Source: JAFGHJ01 sp964525555 (GTDB lineage Bacteria > Hydrothermota > UBA3072). From it: a stretch of 64,000 bases of DNA. Below the pieces are notes generated by a model. The model worked only from the letters and a program-made list of their open reading frames with translations, searched no databases and was not told where the DNA came from. The position numbers were made by a program, and so were the translations under genes. Where the stretch lies: NCBI GenBank assembly GCA_964525555.1, contig CAZGHN010000001.1:124001-188000 (forward strand), in the 5' to 3' direction. Each line of letters starts with the position of its first letter. Positions within the stretch are counted from its first letter, which is position 1. Below are positions 25,959 through 33,822 of the stretch, one piece after another.

Positions 25959-26089
25959 GAAGACAGAAGTCAGGAGTCAGAAGTTAGAACCCCTTCGCTA
26001 CCCCAAAAGAACAAATTATCATACAAGGACATTGATACACAAAGAAAAGAATATTGTTTTTCTCTGTGTTCTTTGTGGCTCCGTGTGAG
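25959..26089. repeat. GTCAGGAGTCAGAAGT and CACAAAG/CTCTGTG word repeats
   Basis: AGACAGAAGTCAGGAGTCAGAAGTTAG-type tandem words (25959-25988) are followed by CACAAAGAAAAGAA (26038-26050) and its inverted partner TTCTCTGTGTTCTTTGTGG (26060-26079). The tract lies between the end of the glycan cluster and the tRNA promoter. No gene was found. Confidence 0.7.
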
Positions 26090-26094
26090 ATAAA

Positions 26095-27237
26095 TTAAGG
26101 TTTGAATTCCTGAATAGCTTTACAAACTTCTTCGGTCTCACTTAACTCCATTACATTGTAGAAAGGTAATCTAAGGAGACGATTACTTACTCCCTCAGTA
26201 ACCGGAAAATCTCCTCTTTTGTATCCGAATCTCTCACCCATCGGAGAAAGATGTAAGGGCAAATAATGAAACACACTCAAAATACTTTTGCTTTTCAAAT
26301 GCGAAATAAGCTTGCTTCTGATTTCGAGCGTAGGAAGTAAAATATAAAATAAGTGGTAAGATTGTTCACAGTGTGAAGGAATAAAAGGCATTTGCACATC
26401 ATTCATACCTGCCCAATCGGATAAATTCGCGTAATAGAAATCCCAAATCTTCTTTCTTTTATTCTCTACAAATTCCCTTTTTTCTAATTGTCCGAAAAGG
26501 AAAGCTGCAAGCATATCTGAAGGAAGATAACTCGAACCGATATCTCTCCAGGTATATTTATCTACCTCTCCTCTAAAAAATCGGGCTCTATTTGTTCCCT
26601 TTTCTCTAATAATTTCTGCTCTTTCAATAAGTTTCTCATCGTTAATTAATAAAGCGCCTCCTTCTCCAGAAGAAAAATTCTTGGTTTCATGAAAACTAAG
26701 TGCAGCTAACCCGCCAAAAGAGCCTAAGTATTTTTCCTTGTATTTTCCAAAAAGACCATGTGCATTATCTTCAATAACATTAATATTATGTTTTAGGGCA
26801 ATATCACATATTATGTCCATCTCGCACCCAACTCCCCCATAGTGAACAGGCACAATCGCTCTGGTTTTCTCTGTAATTAACTTTTCTATTTTACTTTCAT
26901 CTATATTTAAAGTATCCGCCCGTATATCAACAAACACAGGCTTTACACCTTGTAGTACAAAAGCATTTGCAGTAGAAACAAAAGTGAATGAGGGAAGAAT
27001 AACCTCATCGCAGGCATTAACATCAATAAGTAAAGCTGCCATCTCAAGAGCATGTGTACCGGAAGTTGTCAACAAAGCTTTGGGAATATTTAAGGAACTT
27101 TCTAACAAAGCCTGACATTTTTTTGTGTATAAACCATCACCGGATATGCATTTATTTTCCTCAATAGTTTTCTTTAAATATTCAAGTTCCCTACCTAAAA
27201 TACCCGGACGATTAAATGGAATTCTATAATCCGACAT
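26095..27237 (-). CDS. wecE: dTDP-4-amino-4,6-dideoxygalactose transaminase (WecE/RffA family)
   Basis: A 380-residue DegT/DnrJ/EryC1-type PLP aminotransferase, very close in motifs to E. coli WecE: FTFVSTANAFVLQG near residue 85, IVPVHYGGVGCEMD near 128, SFHETKNFSSGEGG with the PLP lysine K186, and EIIREKGTNRARFFRG near 208. WecE makes dTDP-4-amino-4,6-dideoxy-D-galactose from dTDP-4-keto-6-deoxyglucose. The dehydratase RmlB that would supply its substrate is not in the window. It is the last gene of a seven-gene cluster and abuts the flippase-like gene. Confidence 0.9.
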   Translation of the reverse strand: MSDYRIPFNRPGILGRELEYLKKTIEENKCISGDGLYTKKCQALLESSLNIPKALLTTSGTHALEMAALLIDVNACDEVILPSFTFVSTANAFVLQGVKPVFVDIRADTLNIDESKIEKLITEKTRAIVPVHYGGVGCEMDIICDIALKHNINVIEDNAHGLFGKYKEKYLGSFGGLAALSFHETKNFSSGEGGALLINDEKLIERAEIIREKGTNRARFFRGEVDKYTWRDIGSSYLPSDMLAAFLFGQLEKREFVENKRKKIWDFYYANLSDWAGMNDVQMPFIPSHCEQSYHLFYILLPTLEIRSKLISHLKSKSILSVFHYLPLHLSPMGERFGYKRGDFPVTEGVSNRLLRLPFYNVMELSETEEVCKAIQEFKP

Positions 27238-28239
27238 TTAACTAACTCCTTTATCAGTTAATCTGTAGCCGTTAGCTATTTTTTTCGATTTAAAGGACTC
27301 CGTGAATTCGACAAAACCTCCAATTGCGCCATATAATACTCGATTAATATATATTATAAAAGAAAGAGTAATTGATTCAGTCGTTCCGACGCCAAACATC
27401 GAAAGCAAAAATACCAGTGTACCTTCTCTAACACCAAGACCTCCAAGTGAAACAGGAAAAAAGGTAGCAAAATATACTAAAGGTATTAAACCAAAAAAAA
27501 TAGGTAATGATAAATCAATTCCGATTGCTTTCGAAAACAAAAAACTGGCAAAAATATCAACACTCTGGAAAAGGCTCGATAGTACTAATACAGTAAACAA
27601 TGTTGCCCGATTGAGCGAAGAAAATGTTCTTGCAATAGTACTAAAAAAAATAAAAATTTTATTCGATTTTCTTTCCGGTATCCACTTATTTAATTTATCT
27701 CGTATTAAAATTGATATTAAAACACTGACAATAAAAACTAAACCTAATACAAGAACGGTTCTAATTAATGCAAGATTAAGAATAGGTGAAAATTTTTCCG
27801 AAAAAATAATATAGCTTAAAAATAAGAATATTAATAAGGAAAATACACCTGTAAGCCTTTCGAAAAGTACACTTGCCGTAGCTGTTCCTAACTTACAATC
27901 AGTTTGAAAAACGCATATTCCAATCCTTATTACATCTCCACCAACAACTCCAGGTAGAAAGATGTTGTAGAACATACCTCTAAAATAGCCCTTATATGCC
28001 TTAAATATCGAAAAGGAAACTTTGTTATCTTTAAGAATAAGATGCCACCTGAAAGAAGCAAAAAATAGACCCAAAAACCAAAGAACAGCTCCAAATGCAA
28101 TATAAAATTTATCAGAAACTTTAAGAATCAAAAAAGCCTTATTCCAATCAACAAGAAAAACCAGATATGTAATAAGTCCAATGCTAATAACAATTTTAAA
28201 ATAAACTAATAATTTCTTATTAATATTAAAATTATTCAT
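27238..28239 (-). CDS. Flippase-like integral membrane protein (LPG_synthase_TM / UPF0104 family)
   Basis: A 333-residue polytopic protein with about eight membrane helices. Family landmarks: GGDVIRIGIC near residue 100, FERLTGVFSLL near 127, and FPVSLGGLGVREG near 265. This domain occurs alone (AglD-like or YbhN-like) or fused to lysyl-phosphatidylglycerol synthases. Stand-alone members often sit in polysaccharide or glycolipid loci and are thought to move lipid-linked substrates. It overlaps the sulfotransferase gene by 8 bases, which supports a role in the same pathway. Confidence 0.82.
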   Translation of the reverse strand: MNNFNINKKLLVYFKIVISIGLITYLVFLVDWNKAFLILKVSDKFYIAFGAVLWFLGLFFASFRWHLILKDNKVSFSIFKAYKGYFRGMFYNIFLPGVVGGDVIRIGICVFQTDCKLGTATASVLFERLTGVFSLLIFLFLSYIIFSEKFSPILNLALIRTVLVLGLVFIVSVLISILIRDKLNKWIPERKSNKIFIFFSTIARTFSSLNRATLFTVLVLSSLFQSVDIFASFLFSKAIGIDLSLPIFFGLIPLVYFATFFPVSLGGLGVREGTLVFLLSMFGVGTTESITLSFIIYINRVLYGAIGGFVEFTESFKSKKIANGYRLTDKGVS

Positions 28240-29398
28240 TTAAAAGTGAAGAATATTTTTTGTAAACATCATCAAACAAAAACCATTTCCTTGCTTCTTC
28301 GGGAGAAAGAGTATTGCTGTCAGTCAATTTATTATAACGTTCTATTTCTTCTTCTACATGCATTCTAGAGTAATCCTTATCATTTACAAATTTTTCATGT
28401 TTCACTGAAAAAGGCTCTTTAAAATTATAGAGGATTGTTTTAGCGAAATTCTCAATTTGTTTTAAACCGTACCCAAGGAATTTCATCTCCGGCAGACAAC
28501 AAGCTTCAATGTAAGATATAATATAATCTGGTAAAATATTTATATATCTTTCAATAGAATCTTTAGAAATACCAGTATGGCTTTCAAAAGACGAATTACT
28601 GTTCCACAAATTACCATATTGATCTCGGATATCGTTTTTAAAAATATCATGAGAAAATATCTCAATATTAAGAAAAGAAGTAATACTTTTTAAAATTTCC
28701 AGTGGATTTTCGACTAGATCCTCATACTTCAACCACATGAAATTCGAATGTTCTACACATTTCAAAGCTATAGCCACGCTTTTCCTCCACAATCTGAGAC
28801 TATATAAAATTGGTCTTTTTTCACCGGTTAAATTGTCTTTCTTTCTAAAATTCAAAGAAGCTATCATATCTCTTGGATCACGTAATATAATTATAACTCG
28901 TACTCCCTTTGATATCAAATAAGGCACATATTCTTCACATAGAATTTCTTTACTTCCAATATAAGCAATTCCTTCTTTTAAAAATATTTTCGGAATAAAA
29001 TTATTTAATTGTCTGTATACATTAAAAAAAGTTCCCTCTTCAACTTTATCCTTAAAGTCTAAAATTTCAGGTGTCCAAAGTCCCTTTTTATATTCTTTCA
29101 AACCAATAAAAATATTGTCAATATCTTCTTTAGATAATTTATAATTATCAAGGAATTCATAAAAATCTGAAAGACTATAAGAATCTTCTAAGAAAAGAGA
29201 ACCCAAAGGGTAAAGCCTTCTTAAACCAAACTTTTCATAAAAAATAGTCTTTATATAAAAGTATAACACCGGAAAAGGTTGAGAGGCTATACAAATTTTA
29301 GGATGAGAGTGAAGCAGTTTCTCAATCAGAGTTGTCCCTGTTCTATAACATCCCGTAATCAACAAATTAGTCAAATCGAACTCATTCAGAGAACTCAT
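28232..29398 (-). CDS. Sulfotransferase
   Basis: A 388-residue PAPS-dependent sulfotransferase. The 5'-phosphosulfate loop GCYRTGTTLIEKLL begins near residue 15. The 3'-phosphate motif RVIIILRDPRDMIASL, with conserved Arg/Asp, is near 160, and HSHPKICIASQP follows the P-loop as in family members. ATG 29398 is preferred over an upstream ATG because it puts the N-terminus just before the first beta strand and gives a short 17-base overlap with the decarboxylase gene. Its place within the cluster suggests it sulfates a sugar or lipid-linked intermediate. No PAPS synthesis genes are nearby. Confidence 0.85.
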   Translation of the reverse strand: MSSLNEFDLTNLLITGCYRTGTTLIEKLLHSHPKICIASQPFPVLYFYIKTIFYEKFGLRRLYPLGSLFLEDSYSLSDFYEFLDNYKLSKEDIDNIFIGLKEYKKGLWTPEILDFKDKVEEGTFFNVYRQLNNFIPKIFLKEGIAYIGSKEILCEEYVPYLISKGVRVIIILRDPRDMIASLNFRKKDNLTGEKRPILYSLRLWRKSVAIALKCVEHSNFMWLKYEDLVENPLEILKSITSFLNIEIFSHDIFKNDIRDQYGNLWNSNSSFESHTGISKDSIERYINILPDYIISYIEACCLPEMKFLGYGLKQIENFAKTILYNFKEPFSVKHEKFVNDKDYSRMHVEEEIERYNKLTDSNTLSPEEARKWFLFDDVYKKYSSLLNE

Positions 29399-30626
29399 AA
29401 CTAGAAAAAATGTCGGAAAAAGTCTCTTGATTCTTAATAGTATCAAAACTACCAGAATCTTTATTATAAGTCAAAATAAAAGGAGAAGGATGAATAAAAG
29501 GAGGCTTCAATACAATCGTATAGGCACCTACGTTACAAAATATAACAAAATCACCTTTTTTTATCTTTCCACTATAACCGCTAAACAAACAATCATTCTC
29601 CCTACAAGTATTTCCAACAATATCAAAGGGACCTGGTTCTCCACCGTTTTCGATATCTTCACTTATAATATCAATGGGTAGATTTTTGTCGTTTAGTGTC
29701 GGTTTAATATTATATATGTTCCCGGAAACCAAAGCAAATTTTCTGGAATGTATTTTTTTGATATCGATTACCTTTGCAACAAACTGCATAATATCAGCCG
29801 TAATTGCAGTGCCAGGCTCAAGAATCAACTCAGGTAAATATTCCCCTTTAAATGAATCTGCAAGATGAATAGCGATTGCGGAAGCATATTCTCTATAATC
29901 CGGTATTTTTGTGTTAAATTGTTCTTTTAAAGTAGAAGGCATTTTACCAAAAAAACCTCCCCCAATATCGATATATTCGAGTATTTCATCTTCAAAATAC
30001 TTCGAAAAAATTTCTATCATTTTTTTTGTACGTAAAGTAAATGATTCGATGCTTCTTTTCCTTGTTGAATAATGACAGTGTAAACCAATCAGCTTAAAAT
30101 TTCTCAAATTTTTTAGAGTCCTAATAGCTGAAATATATTCATCACTTTCAACATCAAAGCCAAACCGTGAAGGGTCTTGTTCACCTATATCAAAATTACA
30201 GCGTAATCCAACTCTACCCTGTAGTTCATTAATTTCCCCATCAAGTTTTTCAATATATGAAATCTCATAGGAAGAATCTAAATTAACAATAGAACCATTT
30301 AAGAAAGCTTTTTTAAGTTCCTCTTCTTTTTTATATGGACCGTTAAAAATTATTTTTTCGGGAGATACCCCAAGTTTAACAGCAAGTTCATACTCCATAC
30401 CGGAAACAACCTCAGCATATCCACCCCAGGAATTTACGCATTGGCATAATTTAGGTATATAATTTGTTTTATATGAATATGCTATATTAGTTTTCGGGTA
30501 TATACTCCGAAAAGCTTGAAGAAATTCATTGTAATTATTTTTAAAGGTTTCAAGATTTAGAATATAGAAAGAATCACCATATTTTCCTTCCAGTTCTTTA
30601 AGTGTTTTCCAATCAAAATTAACCAA
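29382..30626 (-). CDS. PLP-dependent decarboxylase, fold type III (DAP/ornithine decarboxylase-like)
   Basis: A 414-residue alanine-racemase-fold decarboxylase. The PLP lysine is K53 in YSYKTN. Also seen: HCHYSTRKR near residue 183 (HxH motif), YIDIGGGFFG near 220, ELILEPGTAI near 262, and the partner-subunit residues in GNTCREND near 328 and GAYT near 363. The family includes diaminopimelate, ornithine and arginine decarboxylases and the acyl-carrier-linked BtrK type. The YKTN motif and cluster context do not fit housekeeping LysA. It may make an amine for a surface glycan, which is inference. Confidence 0.85.
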   Translation of the reverse strand: MVNFDWKTLKELEGKYGDSFYILNLETFKNNYNEFLQAFRSIYPKTNIAYSYKTNYIPKLCQCVNSWGGYAEVVSGMEYELAVKLGVSPEKIIFNGPYKKEEELKKAFLNGSIVNLDSSYEISYIEKLDGEINELQGRVGLRCNFDIGEQDPSRFGFDVESDEYISAIRTLKNLRNFKLIGLHCHYSTRKRSIESFTLRTKKMIEIFSKYFEDEILEYIDIGGGFFGKMPSTLKEQFNTKIPDYREYASAIAIHLADSFKGEYLPELILEPGTAITADIMQFVAKVIDIKKIHSRKFALVSGNIYNIKPTLNDKNLPIDIISEDIENGGEPGPFDIVGNTCRENDCLFSGYSGKIKKGDFVIFCNVGAYTIVLKPPFIHPSPFILTYNKDSGSFDTIKNQETFSDIFSSYEFSE

Positions 30627-30672
30627 TTATACCTCTAAATAAAAATATAAAAAACTTAAAAGAAAAACTATA

Positions 30673-31656
30673 CTAATTTTCATCGAAAGATTCATATTTG
30701 TCCTTCAATTTAGATACAATTTTTCTAACTCGATATTGAGGTACCTGATGGGAATTCTGTAAAATTCGTAATAGATATTCTCCAAAAATCCCAAAGGCAA
30801 AAAAATTAAATCCTGACAAAGTAAATAAAAGCAAAACCAGCGTAATCCAGCCGGAAACACGTACACCACCATGTAAATACCTAACAAAATAGAATATACC
30901 GAGTGTTACACAAAATAATATCCCAATTAAACCGATTATCGCAAGAAACCTTAAAGGAAAAATAGAGAAAGATAATATCTTATCAAGTGTCAAAGTTAAG
31001 ATTTTTCTCAGAGAATAATGTCCTCTACCGGCAACTCTAATATTATGTTCTACAGGTACATTTTCAATGAAAGGAGTTATACGACAAAGCATGGGACCTA
31101 TAGCAGGATGAGATGTTTTTATCATTAACATTTCATCTATTATTTCTCTCTTGATAATTCGAAAACTTGTCAAATTAACCCTATGCTTCATTTCAAACAT
31201 TCTCCAGTTAATCCAGTTTAAAAAATTACTACCTAATCGCCGCCATAGTTTATGTTCTTTTTTAATCGGATCACCAAAGACCGCATCAATTTCCGGATGT
31301 TCCCTTATAAAATTAACCAACTTTTTAATTTCTTCCGGAGGGGTTTGTAAATCATCATCTATGGTAATAACAAATAATCCTCTGGATATTTTAAGTCCAC
31401 ATAAGGTAGCGCTTGCCTGCCCATAATTACGCATCAGTTTAATTGAAATAACCTTCTCATCTCTTTGTGCAAATTTAGTAATGATTTTCCAGGAATTGTC
31501 TATACTACCGTCCTCCACAAATATTATCTCATACTTTTCATGATATTCTTCCATCGTGGATGTTATTCTTTTATATAGAGATTCTAATGTATCCTCTGAA
31601 TTATAAACAGGAATAACTATCGAGAATCTTACGTCGTTATGTCTTTCTTTATTCAT
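30673..31656 (-). CDS. Glycosyltransferase family 2, polyprenyl-phosphate glycosyltransferase (ArnC/GtrB-like)
   Basis: A 327-residue protein. Residues about 8-230 are a GT-A domain: IVIPVYNSEDTL, FVEDGSIDNSW, LMRNYGQASATLCGL and the metal-binding TIDDDLQTPPEE. Two C-terminal membrane helices lie near 235-260 and 270-300. The layout is that of ArnC, GtrB and DPM1-like enzymes, which load a sugar from a nucleotide carrier onto undecaprenyl phosphate. In this cluster the sugar may be the WecE-derived amino sugar. The gene overlaps the ATP-grasp gene by 4 bases. Confidence 0.88.
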   Translation of the reverse strand: MNKERHNDVRFSIVIPVYNSEDTLESLYKRITSTMEEYHEKYEIIFVEDGSIDNSWKIITKFAQRDEKVISIKLMRNYGQASATLCGLKISRGLFVITIDDDLQTPPEEIKKLVNFIREHPEIDAVFGDPIKKEHKLWRRLGSNFLNWINWRMFEMKHRVNLTSFRIIKREIIDEMLMIKTSHPAIGPMLCRITPFIENVPVEHNIRVAGRGHYSLRKILTLTLDKILSFSIFPLRFLAIIGLIGILFCVTLGIFYFVRYLHGGVRVSGWITLVLLLFTLSGFNFFAFGIFGEYLLRILQNSHQVPQYRVRKIVSKLKDKYESFDEN

Positions 31657-32858
31657 CTTTCTGAAATTTCCAAAACTAAAGCATTACTTATTCTTGTAAC
31701 AATTTCTTTATATTCTTTTTCTGGAGGGCAATCAAACAATATGTATCCTATTTGGTTTCCGCTATGCGTAAAAGGAGAAACCTCATCTCCGATTTCATAA
31801 TTAAAAGTACAATTGAAAACCTCCGGCACAATTTCTTTAATTTGTTTTTCACTCGCAATATTTTTAATTCTCCCTTTTCTGGGACTGCCAAAAACCCATG
31901 AACCACAGCTTTTTAAAACTTCGATTTTATCGGGCATTTCTAATTCCATTCCCATGGAATAACTAATAACAGCAGAAACAAAATCTACATTAGTTCCTCT
32001 TTCAACTAAAAAAGGAATACCATTACCACCCAACCTCGGACTAAGTTCCAGAACAGTTACTTCTTTTGGAGACACAATAACATCAAAATTCAAAGGTCCA
32101 TCAGCATAACCCAAAACATTACAAGTTGCTGATATTTCTTCTATAACTCTTTCTTGCTCACTAATGGAAATATTTGTTGGTAATTCATGTCCGACCGGAA
32201 CAAAGTCATCTATATACTTATGGGTTATAACGGCATTTACTTTGGAATCAACTAAAAAAGCATCTCCTCCGATTTCTACACCTTCAACGAATTCCTCAAC
32301 ACATACCATTCCACAGTGAGAATATTCTTTTGCAAAATAAAAAGCCCCTTCACAAATACCATCAGTAACCTCATTTAATTTAGAAATACCTCTTGAACCT
32401 GAAGAATCAACAGGTTTAAATATCAAAGGAGCTTTCAAATTTTTGATTGTGTATCTGACTTCGGAAAAATCCTTCCCAATGACAAAACCGGGACAGTTAA
32501 ATCCTTGTTTTTCTTGAAAATCTCTGAACTTTCCCTTGTCATACATAATTTTTGAACTTTTAAGATCCTCTCCCGAAAGACCGAGCTCATGCGCAACAAA
32601 TGAGACAGTCGGAACAGCAACATTAGAGGCAATCGTAACAACTCCATCGATTTTAATTCTTTTAGCAGCTTTTAGTACACATTCTTTATCCATAGTACTA
32701 CAATTAACATACTCATGTGAAATCTTGTGTCCTGGACTTTCAGGACTATAATCCACCGTTATTACGTATAAATCCAAATCAACAGCTTTTTCAATCAAAG
32801 GTAGTTGACTTAAACCTGCACCCAAACACATAATTTTCTTTTTATCATCATCAATCAT
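31653..32858 (-). CDS. ATP-grasp ligase of unknown substrate
   Basis: A 401-residue protein with a pre-ATP-grasp Rossmann domain (MCLGAGLSQLPLIEKA near residue 10) and an ATP-grasp domain: APLIFKPVDSSGSRGI near 140, VEEFVEGVEIGGDAFLV near 193, and LELSPRLGGNGIPFLV near 270. These match PurK/CarB-like folds that activate a carboxylate as an acyl-phosphate. It is neither PurK nor PurT from context. It sits between the nucleotidyltransferase and the glycosyltransferase, so it may attach an amino acid or other acid to the amino sugar made by WecE (inference). Confidence 0.8.
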   Translation of the reverse strand: MIDDDKKKIMCLGAGLSQLPLIEKAVDLDLYVITVDYSPESPGHKISHEYVNCSTMDKECVLKAAKRIKIDGVVTIASNVAVPTVSFVAHELGLSGEDLKSSKIMYDKGKFRDFQEKQGFNCPGFVIGKDFSEVRYTIKNLKAPLIFKPVDSSGSRGISKLNEVTDGICEGAFYFAKEYSHCGMVCVEEFVEGVEIGGDAFLVDSKVNAVITHKYIDDFVPVGHELPTNISISEQERVIEEISATCNVLGYADGPLNFDVIVSPKEVTVLELSPRLGGNGIPFLVERGTNVDFVSAVISYSMGMELEMPDKIEVLKSCGSWVFGSPRKGRIKNIASEKQIKEIVPEVFNCTFNYEIGDEVSPFTHSGNQIGYILFDCPPEKEYKEIVTRISNALVLEISER

Positions 32859-32873
32859 GAAACAAAAATATAA

Positions 32874-33602
32874 TTAAACAATAATTTCATTACCAAATTT
32901 CATCAGAAGTTGATTTGCATAATAAAATGAATCTAAAGTCCCTGCATCAGTCCACTCCCCCTCCAATATATCATATTCAAGCTCTTTATTCTTTATATAT
33001 TCATTATTAAGATCTGTAATTTCAAGTTCACCCCTCTTTGAAGGCTTTAGTTTACTGATATAATTAAAAACTTTATGGTCATACATATAGTAACCTATAA
33101 CCGCGAATTCTGTTTTAGGGCTATCCGGTTTTTCTTCAATTTCTATAACCTTTTTTTCGTCAAGAGCGACAATACCGAACCTTGATGGTTCGTCAACTTG
33201 TTTGATTAAAACTCGTGCTCCTTTTTTTTGTTTCTTAAAATTTTCAACATAAGGCCTTATTGATTTAACAGCTACATTATCTCCGAGAACAACAACAATT
33301 TTTTCCCCGTGAGCAAAAACTTCCGCCAGCCTAAGCGCATGAGCAATTCCTCCGGCTTTTTCCTGTACCCTATAAGTAAAATCAACACCAAATTGTTCTC
33401 CGCTACCAAGCAAATTAACAATTTCACCCATATGAAGAGTGCTTGTTACAATCAGAATATCTTTAATATCACAGGAAATTAACTGTTTAATAGGATTGTA
33501 AATCATCGGCTCTTTGCCAACAGGTAAAAGATGCTTATTTGTAACTTTCGTTAAGGGATAGAGCCTCTCCCCTTTTCCTCCAGCAAGAATTACGCCTTTC
33601 AT
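32874..33602 (-). CDS. Sugar-1-phosphate nucleotidyltransferase (RmlA-like)
   Basis: A 242-residue nucleotidyltransferase. Signature GGKGERLYPLTKVTNKHLLPV begins near residue 8; a metal-site LGDNV follows near 107 and EGEWTDAGT near 220. The short form resembles glucose-1-phosphate thymidylyltransferases lacking the C-terminal extension. It would supply dTDP-glucose for the WecE route. It is the first gene of the cluster, and its ATG is only 8 bases after the -10 box, so its transcript should be essentially leaderless. Confidence 0.88.
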   Translation of the reverse strand: MKGVILAGGKGERLYPLTKVTNKHLLPVGKEPMIYNPIKQLISCDIKDILIVTSTLHMGEIVNLLGSGEQFGVDFTYRVQEKAGGIAHALRLAEVFAHGEKIVVVLGDNVAVKSIRPYVENFKKQKKGARVLIKQVDEPSRFGIVALDEKKVIEIEEKPDSPKTEFAVIGYYMYDHKVFNYISKLKPSKRGELEITDLNNEYIKNKELEYDILEGEWTDAGTLDSFYYANQLLMKFGNEIIV

Positions 33603-33610
33603 ATATCTTG

Positions 33611-33639
33611 AAAATAAAGGTTTACTTACCTTTTGTCAA
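33611..33639 (-). promoter_or_regulatory. Promoter of the glycan cluster (leaderless)
   Basis: Minus strand: TTGACA (33639-33634), a 17-base spacer and TATTTT (33616-33611), then only 8 bases to the ATG at 33602. The expected start is within about 2 bases of the ATG. No Shine-Dalgarno sequence is present. Confidence 0.75.
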
Positions 33640-33662
33640 GAGTTTACATAATAAATTAAATC

Positions 33663-33749
33663 TGTTGGGTCGTTAAGTCGTGGGATAGTAAAATTCAAAA
33701 ATAGTGAAATAATTTTTCACGTACCTGGTACCAGGTCTCAGGTCCCAGA
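33663..33749. repeat. Word-repeat tract between divergent promoters
   Basis: GGGTCGTTAAGTCGTGGG (from 33667) and the nested, partly palindromic ACCTGGTACCAGGTCTCAGGTCCC (33723-33746), with CAGGT repeated. The 220-base gap otherwise contains only the two divergent promoters. Confidence 0.6.
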
Positions 33750-33780
33750 TTTTACTTACCTCTGCATTCTCTTTTAAATC

Positions 33781-33809
33781 TTGACAATTATTTTCTTTCG
33801 ATTAATAAT
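33781..33809 (+). promoter_or_regulatory. Promoter of the GT-C-like membrane protein gene
   Basis: TTGACA (33781-33786), a 17-base spacer and AATAAT (33804-33809). The ATG is 13 bases downstream with no Shine-Dalgarno sequence, so the leader would be about 6 bases. Confidence 0.7.
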
Positions 33810-33822
33810 ATCTTAACTTAAA

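Noticed and set aside
29382..30626. Housekeeping lysA (diaminopimelate decarboxylase)
   Set aside because: Possible, but the gene is embedded and overlapping in a surface-glycan cluster and its motif is YKTN. Left as a family-level call.
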